DNA from: Pseudomonas brassicacearum
GTDB taxonomy: Bacteria; Pseudomonadota; Gammaproteobacteria; Pseudomonadales; Pseudomonadaceae
Length of the DNA: 64,000 nt
Assembly: GCF_003732225.1 (NCBI RefSeq)
Contig: NZ_MOBJ01000007.1
Span: 391,408-455,407 of the forward strand
Direction: 5' to 3'
The translations under genes were made by a program, and so were the position numbers. This document shows, piece after piece, positions 11,305 to 19,001 of the stretch; the first letter of the stretch is position 1, and each line of letters begins with the position of its first letter. The notes below the pieces were generated by a model, which had not been told where the DNA came from, did no database searches, and was given only the letters and a program-made list of their open reading frames with translations.

Positions 11305-12201
11305 ATGAACAAGCCTGCCCTTCCTTCGATTCCTGTATTCAAACTCTATGGCGAGAGCCTGGACTGGCCGACCCCTGACTTGTTGCATTGCGAAACCATT
11401 TCCAAACGCAGCCGCGAACACCAATGGGAAATCAAACCCCATCGGCATGCCGATTTATGCCAATTACTGTTTGTGTACAAAGGCCAGGCGGAGCTTGAGA
11501 TCGAGGGCCAGCGAACGCAGCTGAGCGACGCCGCGATCCAGATCCTGCCACCGCTGTCGGTACACGGTTTTCGTTTTTCCGAAGATGTAGAAGGGTTTGT
11601 GGTGACGCTGGCTGCACCGCTGGTGGCTCATCTTCAAGCGCAGCTGGGCAATTCGGTGAATGCCCTGGCGCTGGCGGAGAGCTACTCGGCAGGTAGCGAC
11701 GCGGACTACCTCAACAGCCTGTTTTCAGCCCTGCAGAATGAATACGTCGGGCACCAGCCCGCACGCGAAATGCTCATGCACTCGCTGGTCAGCGTGATCA
11801 TGGTGTGGGTCAGTCGTCAGGTGATCCAGCGCCGCACCGCCAGTCAGCGACCCCAGCGTGCACGGGAATACCTCAACGGGTTTATTCAACTGGTGGAAGA
11901 GAATTATCGCCAGCATGTGAAGGTCGAGGATCTGGCACACCGGTTGGGGATTTCCGTGTCCCACCTCAACGGCACCTGCCGCGAACTGGCGGGACAACCG
12001 GCGTTGCAGATCATGCACGAGCGTCAGTTGCTGGAGGCCAAGCGACTGCTGACCTACACCAGCATGACGATTTACGAGATGTCCGATGTGTTGGGGTTCT
12101 CCGACCCGACCAATTTCACGCGGCTGTTTCGGCGCCGCGTCGGGATCTCACCGAAGGCGTTTCGCGATCGCTTGAAAGCCGATCAGGACAGCGAGGGTTA
12201 A
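11305..12201 (+). CDS. AraC-family regulator, probable pobA activator (PobC/PobR type)
   Basis: 298 aa with an N-terminal cupin-like sensing domain (HRHADLCQLLFVYKGQAELEIEG) and a C-terminal double helix-turn-helix at about residues 195-290 (LAHRLGISVSHLNGTCRELAG, and LGFSDPTNFTRLFRRRVGISPKAFR). Pseudomonas uses AraC/XylS-type proteins of this kind (PobC, also called PobR) to activate pobA in response to 4-hydroxybenzoate. The divergent placement with a 177-bp shared region supports that role. Confidence 0.85.
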   Translation: MNKPALPSIPVFKLYGESLDWPTPDLLHCETISKRSREHQWEIKPHRHADLCQLLFVYKGQAELEIEGQRTQLSDAAIQILPPLSVHGFRFSEDVEGFVVTLAAPLVAHLQAQLGNSVNALALAESYSAGSDADYLNSLFSALQNEYVGHQPAREMLMHSLVSVIMVWVSRQVIQRRTASQRPQRAREYLNGFIQLVEENYRQHVKVEDLAHRLGISVSHLNGTCRELAGQPALQIMHERQLLEAKRLLTYTSMTIYEMSDVLGFSDPTNFTRLFRRRVGISPKAFRDRLKADQDSEG

Positions 12202-12210
12202 GAACCCTCG

Positions 12211-12384
12211 TCACTTGAGGTTCAGGGTCGCGGTGTGTGGAATGCAGCGCTCGAAGTTGCAGCTGGCGTAGTCGCGCGGCAACTGCCGGGCCTGTTCAAC
12301 GCGGTAGGCCGCAGTGCCATACAACGCCAGCGCGGCGGTGCAGGTGATAAAGATCGCGAGATACCTTCTGGTTTTGACGTTCAT
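12211..12384 (-). CDS. Small membrane-anchored protein, unknown function
   Basis: 57 aa from ATG at 12384. Basic N-terminus (MNVKTRRY), one hydrophobic helix at residues 8-27, then a short outside region with two cysteines (Cys42 and Cys47, CNFERC). Codon use fits the genome. It is convergent with the AraC gene and separated by only 9 bases from its stop. A possible structural hairpin (TACCCCTT...AAGGGGTA, 12405-12427) lies just upstream of the start. Function not recognised. Confidence 0.6.
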   Translation of the reverse strand: MNVKTRRYLAIFITCTAALALYGTAAYRVEQARQLPRDYASCNFERCIPHTATLNLK

Positions 12385-12452
12385 GGCGCTGACCTCTGAA
12401 CCCATACCCCTTGTTTTTCAAGGGGTACTGATATCAGCATAGGTCAGATTGA

Positions 12453-12525
12453 AGCCTGCGGCAGCTCCTACGAGGTGTATGCCTAGCCTTTGTAGGAGCT
12501 GGCGAAGCCTGCGATCTTTTGATCT
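12453..12525. repeat. REP pair (GTAGGAGCTG type), inverted
   Basis: Left element at about 12453-12472 and right element at about 12492-12525 ending in GATCTTTTGATC. The LysR gene's stop codon abuts the right end. Confidence 0.85.
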
Positions 12526-13430
12526 TAAAGCCCCACATCCCACGCAGGTTCTTCGGGAAACCTCAACACCAGAAAATCCAGCATGCTGCGCAATGCGGCC
12601 GGCATGTGTTTGCGTGAGGCGTACACCGCGTACATGTTCATCTGCCGGGGTTCGGCGTCAGGCAGCAGCCGCACCAGTTCACCGCTGTGGATATGCACGC
12701 CGGCCTGGTAGCTGGGCAGCATCGCTACGCCGGCACCGGCCATTGCTGCGCGCAACAGAGTGCTGGCCTCGTTGGCGCTGATGTTGCCCTGCACCGGCAC
12801 CGAAACCTGCTCGCCGTCCTGTTCGAAATGCCAGAGGCTTTTGCCGAAGTAGGAGTGGGTCAGGCAATTGTGCTGGCTCAAGTCTTCCACCCGTTGCGGC
12901 GTCGGGTGTTCACGCAGGTAGGCGGGGGAGGCGCAGATCACCGAACGGCAGACGGTCAGCCGCCGGGCGATCAGGTTCGGGTCCAGGTCGTTGCTGGTGC
13001 GGATCGCGAGGTCGATACGCTCGTCCACCAGGTTCACTGTGCGATCGAGCATTTGCAGGTCGATGCAGACCCCGGGAAAGCGTTTGACGTACGCCGCCAT
13101 GGCGTCGGCCAGTTGCGCCTGGCCGAACGAGGTGCTGACGCTGATGCGCAGCAAGCCGCGTGGCGCGTCGTCCGGTTCGCTGACGGCGGCCTGCATGTCG
13201 CTCGACAAATCGAGCATCTGTCGGCAGCGCGGAAGGATCTCGGTGCCGGCGGCGGTCAGGCTGAGTTTGCGCGTGGTGCGGTGCATCAAGCGCGCCCCGA
13301 CCCAGTCCTCCAGTTCGGCCAGATAGCGCGACACCACCGGGCGCGACAGGTCCAGATGATCGGCCGCGGCTGACTGGCTGCCGAGGTCGACGACGGTGAC
13401 GAACACCCGCATTGCTTGAAGACGATCCAT
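12525..13430 (-). CDS. LysR-family transcription regulator
   Basis: 301 aa. Winged helix-turn-helix at residues about 1-60 (MRVFVTVVDLGSQSAAADHLDLSRPVVSRYLAELEDWVG) and the substrate-binding domain of the CrgA/DmlR-like group. It is divergent from the MBL-fold/SDR gene pair, which are its probable targets; the shared region is 13431-13545. Inducer unknown. Confidence 0.87.
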   Translation of the reverse strand: MDRLQAMRVFVTVVDLGSQSAAADHLDLSRPVVSRYLAELEDWVGARLMHRTTRKLSLTAAGTEILPRCRQMLDLSSDMQAAVSEPDDAPRGLLRISVSTSFGQAQLADAMAAYVKRFPGVCIDLQMLDRTVNLVDERIDLAIRTSNDLDPNLIARRLTVCRSVICASPAYLREHPTPQRVEDLSQHNCLTHSYFGKSLWHFEQDGEQVSVPVQGNISANEASTLLRAAMAGAGVAMLPSYQAGVHIHSGELVRLLPDAEPRQMNMYAVYASRKHMPAALRSMLDFLVLRFPEEPAWDVGL

Positions 13431-13545
13431 GATTTGCCCGCTTTCAGAAACAAACTATGTTCAAGCATCGCATTTTTTGTACTGACTCAGGCAACTAAGC
13501 TCTGTCCCATCGCCAAACACGGCTTATGCATAACGGAGCAGCACC

Positions 13546-14430
13546 ATGATCGGCTTCACTTCTCTCAAGCGTCTGTTACTCGCCAGCGCCACCCTGGGTT
13601 TTGCCGCTCATGCGGCCGCCGCCACCCCGGCACTGACCCTGGACGTCTACAACCCAGGTACGGCAGCGATCTTCCCGGTGACCTCGGTACTGGTCAGCGG
13701 CGAGAAAGAAGCGATTCTGGTGGACGCGCAATTCGGCAAATCCCAGGCCGAGCAGGTGGTGGAAAAAATCCGCGCCAGCGGCAAGCAACTGACCACCATC
13801 TACATCAGCCACGGTGACCCGGATTACTACTTCGGCCTGGACACTATTACCGCCGCTTTCCCTAAAGCCAAAGTGTTGGCTTCGCAGCCGACGGTTGATC
13901 ACATCAAGGCCACCGTTGAAGGCAAAGTCGCGTTCTGGGGGCCGAAAATGGGCGCCGATGTACCGGCCAAAACCATCGTGCCGGGCGTGCTCAAGGGCCA
14001 CAGCCTGACCCTGGAAGGCAAGAAGCTCGACATCATCGGCCTGGACGGCAAACAACCGGATCGAACCTTCGTCTGGATCCCGTCGATCAAAGCCGTGGTC
14101 GGTGGTGTGGTAGTGGCGGAAAACATCCACGTGTGGATGGCCGATACCCAAACTGCACAGTCCCACGCCGATTGGTTGACTACCCTGAAGACCATCGAAA
14201 GCCTGAAACCGAACACCATCGTTCCAGGTCATTACCTGGGTGACAGCGCACGTTCGCTGGCCGCCGTGCACTTCACCGCCGACTATATCAAGGCGTTCGA
14301 TGAAGAAACCGCCAAGGCCAAAGACTCGGCCGAGCTGATCGCCGCGATGAAAAAGCGTTACCCGAACCTCGGCGAAGAAAGCTCGCTTGAGCTGAGCGCC
14401 AAAGTCGCCAAAGGCGAGATGAAGTGGTAA
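13546..14430 (+). CDS. Exported MBL-fold protein with altered metal motif
   Basis: 294 aa. Signal peptide at residues 1-25 (cleavage after AAHAAAA likely), so periplasmic. The metallo-beta-lactamase fold is suggested by the EKEAILVDAQ strand, the motif region TIYISHGDPDYYFG, and the C-terminal VPGHYLGD. In canonical enzymes the motif is HxHxDH; here it reads His89-x-Asp91-x-Asp93-Tyr94, so two ligand histidines are replaced. It may bind a single metal or have a changed reaction. It is followed 48 bases later by an SDR gene and is probably cotranscribed. Confidence 0.82.
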   Translation: MIGFTSLKRLLLASATLGFAAHAAAATPALTLDVYNPGTAAIFPVTSVLVSGEKEAILVDAQFGKSQAEQVVEKIRASGKQLTTIYISHGDPDYYFGLDTITAAFPKAKVLASQPTVDHIKATVEGKVAFWGPKMGADVPAKTIVPGVLKGHSLTLEGKKLDIIGLDGKQPDRTFVWIPSIKAVVGGVVVAENIHVWMADTQTAQSHADWLTTLKTIESLKPNTIVPGHYLGDSARSLAAVHFTADYIKAFDEETAKAKDSAELIAAMKKRYPNLGEESSLELSAKVAKGEMKW

Positions 14431-14478
14431 AGCACAAACCCAATCGCCACAGATAGATCCCAACCATTGGAGAATGTC

Positions 14479-15093
14479 ATGAGCAAGATCGCAATCATTG
14501 GCGCTACCGGCCGTGCCGGTAGCCAACTGCTGGAAGAAGCCCTGCGTCGTGGTCACAGCGTCACCGCTATCGCCCGCAATGCATCAAAAATCGGCAAGCG
14601 TGCCGGTGTGGTGACCAAGGATGTGGACGTTGCCGACGGCGCAGCATTGCAAGCGGCTGTTGCAGGTGTTGATGTGGTGATCAGCGCGGCGCACTTTTCG
14701 ACGATCCCGGCCAAGGCGATTATCGAGCCGGTCAAAAAGGCTGGCGTGAAGCGTCTGCTGGTGGTCGGCGGTGCCGGTTCGCTGTTGGTGCCGGATGGCA
14801 GCAAAGTCATCGAATCCCCGAACTTCCCTGAAGAGTACAAGGCCGAGGCCTCTGCCGGTGGCGTCTACCTCGACACCTTGCGTCAGGAAAAGGATCTGGA
14901 CTGGACCTTCCTTTCACCGTCGGCGCTGTTCGTCGAAGGCGAGCGTACCGGCACCTTCCGTGTGGGCAAGGATGACCTGCTGGTGAGCGCCGAAGGCAAG
15001 AGCTGGATCACCTTCGCCGACTACGCGATTGCGATGCTCGATGAAGTTGAGAAGCCAGTGCATAGCCGTCAGCGGTTTACTGTCGGTTACTGA
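14479..15093 (+). CDS. NAD(P)-binding SDR-type oxidoreductase (NmrA/YwnB-like)
   Basis: 204 aa. N-terminal nucleotide-binding motif IIGATGRAGSQLLEEALRRGH; atypical short SDR without a clear YxxxK, as in flavin-reductase-like or NmrA-type proteins. ATG at 14479 was chosen because TTGGAG lies 7-12 bases before it; an in-frame TTG at 14467 is less likely. It is second in the unit with the MBL-fold gene and ends before a clear terminator. Substrate unknown. Confidence 0.82.
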   Translation: MSKIAIIGATGRAGSQLLEEALRRGHSVTAIARNASKIGKRAGVVTKDVDVADGAALQAAVAGVDVVISAAHFSTIPAKAIIEPVKKAGVKRLLVVGGAGSLLVPDGSKVIESPNFPEEYKAEASAGGVYLDTLRQEKDLDWTFLSPSALFVEGERTGTFRVGKDDLLVSAEGKSWITFADYAIAMLDEVEKPVHSRQRFTVGY

Positions 15094-15553
15094 TCTGTCG
15101 CCAAAGCACGGACTATCCCACGGGAGGTCCGTGCTTTTTGCTGTTTATTAATGCTCAATTAATACTGCTCGGCATGGGGGCGATTAAAGTTTTTGTTGTT
15201 GTTAGTGAAGTTTAATGTTGAAAAAAAGATGGCGAGTAATGGGTTTTGTTGCGTTTTGTTTTTTGGGAATTGTCAGGTATTAATTTTATTTTACTTCGAG
15301 TGTGCACATCTAGAGGCTTTGGATGGCGCGGGGGTGTATTGGTCAGTGTGTTGTTTTTCTAGATGTTTTCATTGTTAGTGCTTCGTGTCATGACGGGTTT
15401 ATTCCTACGAGGTGTGGAGCGGGCGGCGAACTTGTGGCTTCGCGTGTGCGCTATTAGTGTTGTGTTCTGGTTTTGGTGGTGAGGCACGCGACCAAGACTT
15501 GTAAAAAAGGAGGTTGTTTGAGGCGGTTTGCCCTCACTATATGGAGGTGATAA
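15094..15553. other. AT-rich intergenic region before the XaxAB genes
   Basis: 460 bases. The first part holds the SDR terminator (15103-15139). From about 15140 the composition drops to clearly AT-rich (T-runs, GTTGTTGTTAG), unlike the neighbouring genes, then ends in a strong ribosome site GGAGGTGATAA before xaxA. A 61-codon frame at 15193-15378 has no family resemblance and is not called. No transposase, integrase or tRNA was seen. Confidence 0.65.
15103..15139 (+). terminator. Terminator after the MBL/SDR unit
   Basis: Long stem AAAGCACGGAC ... GTCCGTGCTTT followed by T residues, just downstream of the SDR stop codon. Confidence 0.88.
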
Positions 15554-16816
15554 ATGATTGTAGAAACAAAGGAAGAGCTTCAGAAGAGACTTCAGAAGGA
15601 ACTTCAGGAAAGGCTGAGGTCGACAGCCATTCAAGCCGTTACCGATCTGGAAGGTATAGACAATATAAGTGATGCGGCGAAGTACGTGCCGGTTCAATAC
15701 TTTGGTGTCATGGCGGGCAAAAATGGAGATTCTTATAAGGACGGAACATTTGTTGTTCAGAAACACAATATTGTGGCCATCAAACGTTATGTAAAAGCCG
15801 CCTTGGCATTACCGGTCGACCTGACTCTCATTGAGCGTCAGTTGGGTTACATCAGATCAGGTAGAGAGGGATTGGAACCGGCAGACATACAGAGCCTTCA
15901 TCAGAAAATTCACCAGCATGCACTGTCCTGGGGAACCCTTGAGCGTGATACCAAGGATCTTGGAGGGCGGCTGGATCTATTTTCCCGCGGGTTTATCAAT
16001 ACCGGAAACCTGATTGTGGATCATCTTAAACGCTTTCAGGGGTACAAGGATCTGACCGGTACGATTGACACGTTGACGGAGGGCGAGCGGGCTGAGATGG
16101 CCGCAATCCCGCTGGGGAGCTCGGCCACTGAAAAAGTCGAGAACCTGGACAAATACTTCACTCGGATGAAAAGCGATATCGAGAGTTTCTGTCGCAGGAT
16201 CAGCGCGGTAAAGGCACTGGCGACGGAGTTCTCCCGCAAGATCACCGAAGACCTGTTGCCTCTCGTCGAAGCAAAGCTCAGCGATGTGGAGCGAGCCGGT
16301 GTTGATCAGGTCGCAGAGGAAGAGCAACTGAGAGTCGAAATAAAAGAACTGGATGAGCGTATTGCCGAGAAACTCAAGGAGTACGACAGTCTGGTGGGGT
16401 ATGCCTTTACCGGATTGGTATTTGGCCCCATTGGCGTTGCTATCACCGGCGGTATTTTTGGTTCGAAGGCAGAAGCGACCAGGGCAGAGAAAAACAGCTT
16501 GATCGAGACGCGGGATAACTTGCTCAAGACAATGGATAAGGCGCGCTTGTCCAAGCTATTGATGGAACTGCGCATACGGCTGGAAAATATGAAGTCGCAG
16601 ATGATCGATGCCGAACAGGGGGCGAAAAATCTGGAGGACGTCTGGGCCATTATCTGGATGAACGTCGAGGAGTCTCGAGAGCGGCTATTCGAAGTGGATA
16701 ACGCATTTGACCTGAGCTTGCTGGTTATGGATATTCAGGCGGTGGTGGCACCGTGGGAAACCATCAAGGGTCATGCCGCCAATTTGTCTCGTGTTTTTAA
16801 TTCGGTTGTGGATTAA
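15554..16816 (+). CDS. xaxA: Alpha-xenorhabdolysin family binary toxin subunit A (XaxA/YaxA-like)
   Basis: 420 aa, mainly helical, no signal peptide. Long amphipathic and coiled-coil segments surround one hydrophobic, Gly-rich stretch at about residues 282-306 (VGYAFTGLVFGPIGVAITGG), the layout of XaxA/YaxA in the ClyA-type alpha-pore-forming family. Length agrees with XaxA (about 400 aa). The two-gene arrangement with a 340-aa partner immediately downstream is the hallmark of XaxAB. The ribosome site GGAGGTGATAA is very strong. The AT-rich upstream region suggests transfer. Expected action: with subunit B it forms pores in eukaryotic cell membranes. Confidence 0.82.
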   Translation: MIVETKEELQKRLQKELQERLRSTAIQAVTDLEGIDNISDAAKYVPVQYFGVMAGKNGDSYKDGTFVVQKHNIVAIKRYVKAALALPVDLTLIERQLGYIRSGREGLEPADIQSLHQKIHQHALSWGTLERDTKDLGGRLDLFSRGFINTGNLIVDHLKRFQGYKDLTGTIDTLTEGERAEMAAIPLGSSATEKVENLDKYFTRMKSDIESFCRRISAVKALATEFSRKITEDLLPLVEAKLSDVERAGVDQVAEEEQLRVEIKELDERIAEKLKEYDSLVGYAFTGLVFGPIGVAITGGIFGSKAEATRAEKNSLIETRDNLLKTMDKARLSKLLMELRIRLENMKSQMIDAEQGAKNLEDVWAIIWMNVEESRERLFEVDNAFDLSLLVMDIQAVVAPWETIKGHAANLSRVFNSVVD

Positions 16817-16849
16817 GTTGTAAATAAATTGAGTTCAAGGAAGAATTTT

Positions 16850-17872
16850 ATGACCGTTCATGAGTTTAAGGGTCTGTTCATTTATGCCGTGCCTGATGCC
16901 GCGGTAATGAAACAGGCTAAAAGCCAGTTTGACTTGAAAGTGGCTGATAACACCTACGCATTCGCTCCAGCGGTACAGGAAAAACTTGGATACCTGCGTA
17001 CACAGATCAACGACGCAGACCATCAACTGTTTGAACACATCAAGAGGGTGCAGACCACCCTGGGCAATGTAAGTTTTGAGAGTACTCTGGCGCGTATCGC
17101 GGAGATCGAAGGGAACTCGCTGGCCACCGCCGAAACGCGTGCCAAAAAAGTCGAGGAACTGGTGACGTATTGCGGGCAGCGGATCACCAGTTCGCTGGCG
17201 CCGGTGCTTGCGGCCCAAGACCATCTATCCCGAGAGCTATCAGAAATTGGCAGCATCACGTTGGTTCAGGAGGGCGCGCAGTGGGGCCATCCCTACGAGG
17301 CAAGGCGTGAGGCGCAAGAGCGCAGGCGCCTGCTGCTCAATTCTGATCTCAACGAACTTGCAGAAGAGAAACGCAGGGTCGACGAGGCGCTGCAACAGTT
17401 CAAGTCCCCCACCTGGATCGACATCTTTAAGGGCATGATCCCAACTGCCCAGGAAATCGAGGCAGCGCTCAAGCTGGTCAGCACCAAAAAGCCTGATCGT
17501 GAGTTCCTGGAACTTGCATTGAAAAGGCTCAACGGCAATCTCGATGGCATCGAGCAAGGGCGTCAATACGTGAATTTCGTGGAGGCGCGAGACGCTATTC
17601 ACAAGCGTATTGATGGGCTACGGGTTGAGGTCAAGGACGTTGAAAAAGAGCTGCTTGAGTTGAGCCGAACATTGAACAAACTCAATGAGATCGGCGCCCT
17701 CGACCAATCCAGGCTGAGCTGGTTGCAAGAGGCACAAAAGGTCTCCAGGGCCTATGAGCATTTCCTGACGACGACCCAACCGGAAATGTTTCGCGATGCA
17801 GTGTCGATCAAAGAGATGGCAGCACGTTATGGCGCCATGCTGGGCTATCTGAAAGCGATTAAAAAAGCCTGA
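16850..17872 (+). CDS. xaxB: Alpha-xenorhabdolysin family binary toxin subunit B (XaxB/YaxB-like)
   Basis: 340 aa from ATG at 16850 (AAGGAAGAATTTT upstream); an in-frame TTG at 16829 is possible but weaker. Helical and rich in charged coiled coil; the only weakly hydrophobic part is near TWIDIFKGMIPTAQEI. Length and position, 33 bases after xaxA, fit XaxB (about 340 aa). Not enough motif information exists to prove it alone; the call rests on the pairing. The unit ends in a strong terminator. Confidence 0.78.
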   Translation: MTVHEFKGLFIYAVPDAAVMKQAKSQFDLKVADNTYAFAPAVQEKLGYLRTQINDADHQLFEHIKRVQTTLGNVSFESTLARIAEIEGNSLATAETRAKKVEELVTYCGQRITSSLAPVLAAQDHLSRELSEIGSITLVQEGAQWGHPYEARREAQERRRLLLNSDLNELAEEKRRVDEALQQFKSPTWIDIFKGMIPTAQEIEAALKLVSTKKPDREFLELALKRLNGNLDGIEQGRQYVNFVEARDAIHKRIDGLRVEVKDVEKELLELSRTLNKLNEIGALDQSRLSWLQEAQKVSRAYEHFLTTTQPEMFRDAVSIKEMAARYGAMLGYLKAIKKA

Positions 17873-17889
17873 TCGAGTCAGGTGTGGGT

Positions 17890-17922
17890 GAAAGCGCTCC
17901 GTGCTGAAGACGGAGCGCTTTC
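17890..17922 (+). terminator. Terminator of the xaxAB unit
   Basis: Perfect stem GAAAGCGCTCCGT ... ACGGAGCGCTTTC beginning 18 bases after the xaxB stop; it also faces the convergent LysR gene and could serve both. Confidence 0.88.
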
Positions 17923-17942
17923 ATGCCTTGGGCATGGGCGGC

Positions 17943-18842
17943 TTACGGGGCCTGCGTGCCTTGGTCCCTATTGGCCTGCACCACCAGCCACTCCATCAAT
18001 TCACGCAACTGCGGCGACGGTCCCGGTTTCTGCGGGAACACCAGGTAATACCCCAGCCCCGTTTTCACCTTCAAATCAAAGGGCATGACCAGCCGTCCGG
18101 CGCTCAGGTCTTCACCGATCAACGACCAATCCCCAATCGCCACGCCCATCCCCTGAGACGCCATCGACATGGCCAGGTCCAGTGTTTCGAACTGCTGTCC
18201 ACGGGCACTGTTGCCCAGCTGGACGCCTGCGGCGTTGAGCCAGTTTTTCCAATCGCGTTGATCACGCGTTGGGTGCAGCAGCAAATGTTTATCCAGGTCC
18301 GACGGACTATCCAATGGCACCGGGCCGTCAAGCAGCGGTCCGGAACAGACCGGCGTCAGTTGTTCGTCAAACAGGTGCAGTGACGCCAGTGAACTGTCCG
18401 GCGGTGCGCCGTACATGACGGCGGCGTCGAACTGTTCGCGATGAAAATCCACACCATGTTGCACCGTGGTGGTCAGTTCCACCGGCACGTCCGGGCGTTC
18501 CTTTTGCCATTGCAGCAAACGCGGCAGCAGCCAGCGCATGACGCAGGTCGGGGCTTTGAGCTGCAGGGTTTCACGGTGCGCGCCGACCTGTTCCACCGCC
18601 TCATCGATCAAGCCGAATACCTGCTGGATCCGTGGCAGCCACTCCAGCCCCTCGGCCGTCAGGCTCAAACCGCGCGCCTGGCGGTGAAACAGCGTGTAGC
18701 CCAAATGTTCTTCCAGCCCGGCGATCTGCCGGCTCACCGCGCCCTGGGTGATGTGCAACTGCTCGGCCGCCCGCGTGAAATTGCAGCACTGGGCGGTGAT
18801 CAGGAATGTGTGCAGCGCGGGAAGGGGGGGAAGTCGTTTCAT
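17943..18842 (-). CDS. LysR-family regulator (GcvA-like) of the divergent catabolic operon
   Basis: 299 aa from ATG at 18842 (MKRLPPLPALHTF). The opening and helix-turn-helix (FTRAAEQLHITQGAVSRQIAGLEEHLGYTLF) are typical of the GcvA subgroup. It is divergent from the ThDP-decarboxylase operon with a 159-bp shared region, so it is the likely regulator of that operon. Longer starts exist upstream (ATG at 18857) but would add only a few residues of no family value. Confidence 0.87.
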   Translation of the reverse strand: MKRLPPLPALHTFLITAQCCNFTRAAEQLHITQGAVSRQIAGLEEHLGYTLFHRQARGLSLTAEGLEWLPRIQQVFGLIDEAVEQVGAHRETLQLKAPTCVMRWLLPRLLQWQKERPDVPVELTTTVQHGVDFHREQFDAAVMYGAPPDSSLASLHLFDEQLTPVCSGPLLDGPVPLDSPSDLDKHLLLHPTRDQRDWKNWLNAAGVQLGNSARGQQFETLDLAMSMASQGMGVAIGDWSLIGEDLSAGRLVMPFDLKVKTGLGYYLVFPQKPGPSPQLRELMEWLVVQANRDQGTQAP

Positions 18843-19001
18843 GGGACGCCAAGGCATGAGGTGAGGACATGGCGAGTATGACTTTTTATCGATTGTTGCG
18901 GCTACCCGCTGACCGTTCCAATAACGCCATGACTGAGCACCGCTGCGCACCTACAAATGCCGCACGGGGCCAGCGTCTCAACGAACAAGAAGGGCAAAGA
19001 T

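Noticed and set aside
15268..15290. TGTCAGGTAT before xaxA as a further copy of the Tc/Ig operator
   Set aside because: It resembles only one half of the TcB site, the second arm is missing, and it lies 280 bases from the start codon.
15193..15378. 61-aa plus-strand frame in the AT-rich region before xaxA
   Set aside because: No ribosome site and no family resemblance; Cys/Phe-rich composition expected from random AT-rich DNA.
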